Shown: piece after piece, positions 62,208-64,000 of the stretch
Layout of the letters: each line of letters opens with the position of its first letter
Numbering within the stretch: position 1 is the first letter of the stretch
Source of the DNA: Anaerorhabdus sp964386325
GTDB lineage: Bacteria; Bacillota_I; Bacilli_A; Erysipelotrichales; Erysipelotrichaceae
NCBI GenBank assembly: GCA_964386325.1
Contig: CAYLQY010000013.1
Location: 23,850 to 87,849, forward strand
DNA: 64,000 bases
Direction of reading: 5' to 3'
The notes under the pieces: generated by a model
What the model was told of the DNA's origin: nothing
Database searches by the model: none
The model's input: the letters and a program-made list of their open reading frames with translations, nothing else
Translations under genes and position numbers: made by a program

Positions 62208-63780
62208 TCGATTTTACAGCACGTTTTAATTCAGCTGCTGCCTTCTCAACCTTCGCACCATATACAACTTGAATATTTGTTTCATTGATTTTAATGATGC
62301 CAAGAGATCCTGTTTTCTTCAATAAATTCTCATCAACAAGTGATGTATCTTTTAAGATTAAACGAAGTCTTGAAATACAGTTATCGATTTCAACAATATT
62401 TTCTTTTCCGCCTAATGCTTTCATAATTGATGCGCCTAATTCTGTAACTTCTTCAGTATTATCAACTTCATCATTTTCATCTTCTCTACCTGGTGTTTTA
62501 ATATTGAATTTAACAATAGCCCATTTGAATACAAAGAAATAAATTGCAGCATAAGCGATACCAATAGCTACGTTAATAATCCATTTTGTTTCTGGTCCAC
62601 GTAGAACACCGAATAATACTAAGTCAATTAGACCACCACCAGCATTACCTATACATACACCTAATAATGTATTAATCAAGAATGATAATCCTGCCATAAC
62701 TGCATGGAATAGCCATAATAGTGGTGAAATAAAGAAGAATGCAAATTCAATCGGCTCAGTAATTCCTGTAAAGAAACTTGTTAATGCTGCTGCAAGTAAC
62801 ATCCCTTTAATTTTTCCTCTATTTTTAGGAAGAGCTGTTTTATACATTGCATAACATGCTGCTGGTAATCCGAATACCATGAATGGATGTGTTCCTTGAG
62901 TTAAGAAACGTGTTGCTTCACGCATAACATCCATGTTTGGATTTGCTTGCATTAATAGTTGATTAAAGATATTTAGTGCTCCTGTTACTTGAACACCATC
63001 AATCATTGCAGTACCACCAATTGGTGTAAAACGTATCAATTGATTTAAAATATGATGTAATCCTGTAGGAATAAGTAAACGTTCTAAGAATCCATAAATA
63101 AAGGTACCAAATGCTCCTACTGATGCTAGTAAATCACCAAATCCATTAATTACCATATTGAATAATGGCCAAACAAAATACATACCAAGTGCTAAGAAAG
63201 GAATTGTAACTACCATCATAATAGGTACGAAACGTTTTCCACTAAAGAAACTAAATGCTGTTGGTAATTGTGTTGTGTGGAATTTGTTGTGAATCATTGC
63301 TGTCCATAAACCGACAATAATTCCGCCAAAGATACTCATACGATAAGTAAAGATTCCCATTACCACATCATATGCAGCATTTTGTTGTGTAGCTTCTAAT
63401 ACATTCATCCCTTGTGTTACTAAGTATTCAATACTTGTTGTCTCAGCAGTAATGCCATTCATTTGAAGTAAAAAACGAATTGTAGCGTGGAATAATACAA
63501 ATCCAATAATTGATGCAAATGTCGCTACTTCTTTGTCTTCTTTTGACATCCCTTGTGCTACCGACATACAGAATAATATCGGTAATAGCCCAAACAAACT
63601 TCCTGCTAGAGTATTAATTAGACTTACAAAATTATTAACGATTTCAACATTAGCTAATACATTCCCAAACACATTAGGATTTTGCAATGTCGATGCTAAC
63701 CCTAGTAATAAACCTGCGGCAACAATGATTGATAATGGTCCCATCAAAGACTTGCCCAGTTTTTGTATAAACGTTTTCAT
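62200..63780 (-). CDS. PTS glucose-family EIIBC permease
   Basis: This 526-residue protein has GGAGAG before its ATG. The EIIC domain (residues 1-410) has about ten membrane helices, with the conserved GITEPIEFAFFFISP and TGLHHILNQLIRF. The C-terminal EIIB domain carries the phospho-cysteine in IDNCISRLRLIL near residue 465. It belongs to the glucose/maltose/N-acetylglucosamine branch, but the sugar cannot be fixed. The associated M20 and M24-like genes hint at an amino-sugar or modified-amide substrate. Confidence 0.9.
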   Translation of the reverse strand: MKTFIQKLGKSLMGPLSIIVAAGLLLGLASTLQNPNVFGNVLANVEIVNNFVSLINTLAGSLFGLLPILFCMSVAQGMSKEDKEVATFASIIGFVLFHATIRFLLQMNGITAETTSIEYLVTQGMNVLEATQQNAAYDVVMGIFTYRMSIFGGIIVGLWTAMIHNKFHTTQLPTAFSFFSGKRFVPIMMVVTIPFLALGMYFVWPLFNMVINGFGDLLASVGAFGTFIYGFLERLLIPTGLHHILNQLIRFTPIGGTAMIDGVQVTGALNIFNQLLMQANPNMDVMREATRFLTQGTHPFMVFGLPAACYAMYKTALPKNRGKIKGMLLAAALTSFFTGITEPIEFAFFFISPLLWLFHAVMAGLSFLINTLLGVCIGNAGGGLIDLVLFGVLRGPETKWIINVAIGIAYAAIYFFVFKWAIVKFNIKTPGREDENDEVDNTEEVTELGASIMKALGGKENIVEIDNCISRLRLILKDTSLVDENLLKKTGSLGIIKINETNIQVVYGAKVEKAAAELKRAVKSNV

Positions 63781-63838
63781 CTTTTCTCTCCTTATATTTA
63801 ATTTTCAAATGTGCACATTGTGATTTAATCACGACTCT

Positions 63839-63875
63839 ATTTTAGCATTCCACTTTTTTATGTAAACGCTTTACA
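63839..63875 (-). promoter_or_regulatory. Promoter of the PTS operon with overlapping cre-like site
   Basis: On the minus strand a -35 box TTTACA (63861-63866) and a -10 box TAAAAT (63839-63844) are 16 bases apart, 59 bases before the PTS start. The -35 box is part of the near-palindrome TGTAAACGCTTTACA (63861-63875), which resembles a CcpA cre site but is one base longer than the usual 14-base core. Glucose repression of the PTS genes is therefore plausible. Confidence 0.5.
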
Positions 63876-63956
63876 AATGTTTAGAAACTATATTATCCTC
63901 TTTAAACTTTTTACATTTTATGAAATTTATGACATTTCGGTAACCTAAGTAACTAT

Positions 63957-63998
63957 CCACACGTAAAACGTGTGGTTTTATTTTCGCCCTATAAGGGC
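63957..63998 (+). terminator. Orphan hairpins at the right edge
   Basis: CCACACGT/ACGTGTGG (63957-63975) with a 3-base loop is followed by TTTTATTTT, a plus-strand terminator shape, then GCCCT/AGGGC at 63986-63998. No plus-strand gene precedes them in the window, and on the minus strand they lie upstream of the PTS promoter, so their partner gene is probably to the right. Confidence 0.4.
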
Positions 63999-64000
63999 AT

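Noticed and set aside
1..64000. CRISPR arrays and insertion sequences
   Set aside because: No regularly spaced repeats of 25-40 bases and no transposase with flanking inverted repeats were seen anywhere in the window.

Overview
The window is low-GC DNA with strong Shine-Dalgarno sequences, class II tRNA-Leu sequence, Gram-positive type conjugation genes, Agr and RRNPP-type signalling and glucose-family PTS genes. It looks like a Bacillota chromosome, possibly Erysipelotrichia or a neighbouring gut/oral lineage. The genus cannot be fixed from the sequence alone.

Positions 1 to about 31794 look like the right-hand part of an integrative and conjugative element (ICE). Read along the minus strand it contains an ApeA-like HEPN gene, a Tad/Flp-type pilus cluster (Flp-like pilin, TadE-like, CpaB, TadA, TadB, TadC, pseudopilin-like), a large secreted surface protein, and a cargo block (HEPN protein, membrane protein, DUF2806-like protein). 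These are followed by small accessory genes, a Dam-type methylase, a type IV secretion module (VirB2-, VirB6-, VirB3- and VirB4-like proteins and an M23 peptidase), small DUF4314/DUF6103-like proteins, a ribbon-helix-helix protein, a probable oriT, and a MobP-type relaxase carrying Sel1 repeats that runs off the left edge. On the plus strand at the end of the element is a three-gene defence module: a nuclease-methylase fusion, an HsdS specificity subunit and an OLD-like ATPase/TOPRIM nuclease. The element ends in a 3' fragment of tRNA-Leu(UAG) (31741-31794), which I read as the attachment site. No integrase or intact VirD4 coupling protein is visible; they are probably to the left.

From 31795 to about 36700 is a sparse stretch with decayed remnants (possible integrase tail, VirD4/TraG fragment), a duplicated hairpin, a small membrane protein, a lipoprotein, a GNAT acetyltransferase and an alpha/beta hydrolase.

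From 36700 to 53500 the DNA is dominated by peptide signalling and peptide immunity or export. There is an RRNPP-like regulator next to a small exported peptide and three secreted proteins, then a broken lipoprotein gene followed by a response regulator, a two-gene ABC transporter and a histidine kinase (LanFE/Bce-like). Next comes an agr-type locus (agrB and a cysteine-free agrD, a small coupled ORF, LytTR regulator, AgrC-like kinase, second LytTR regulator). It is followed by two paralogous secreted mini-proteins with a Cys/His signature and a FtsX-type permease/ATPase pair. This last block is the best candidate in the window for an undescribed system: an Agr-controlled secreted mini-protein or bacteriocin-like locus with its own transporter or immunity complex.

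From 53500 to 64000 the genes look like ordinary chromosome: a PAS-GGDEF diguanylate cyclase, a DUF898 membrane protein, an OmpR-type two-component system, an RpiR-type regulator, an M24-like protein, an M20 amidohydrolase, and PTS EIIA and EIIBC with a recognisable promoter and a cre-like site.
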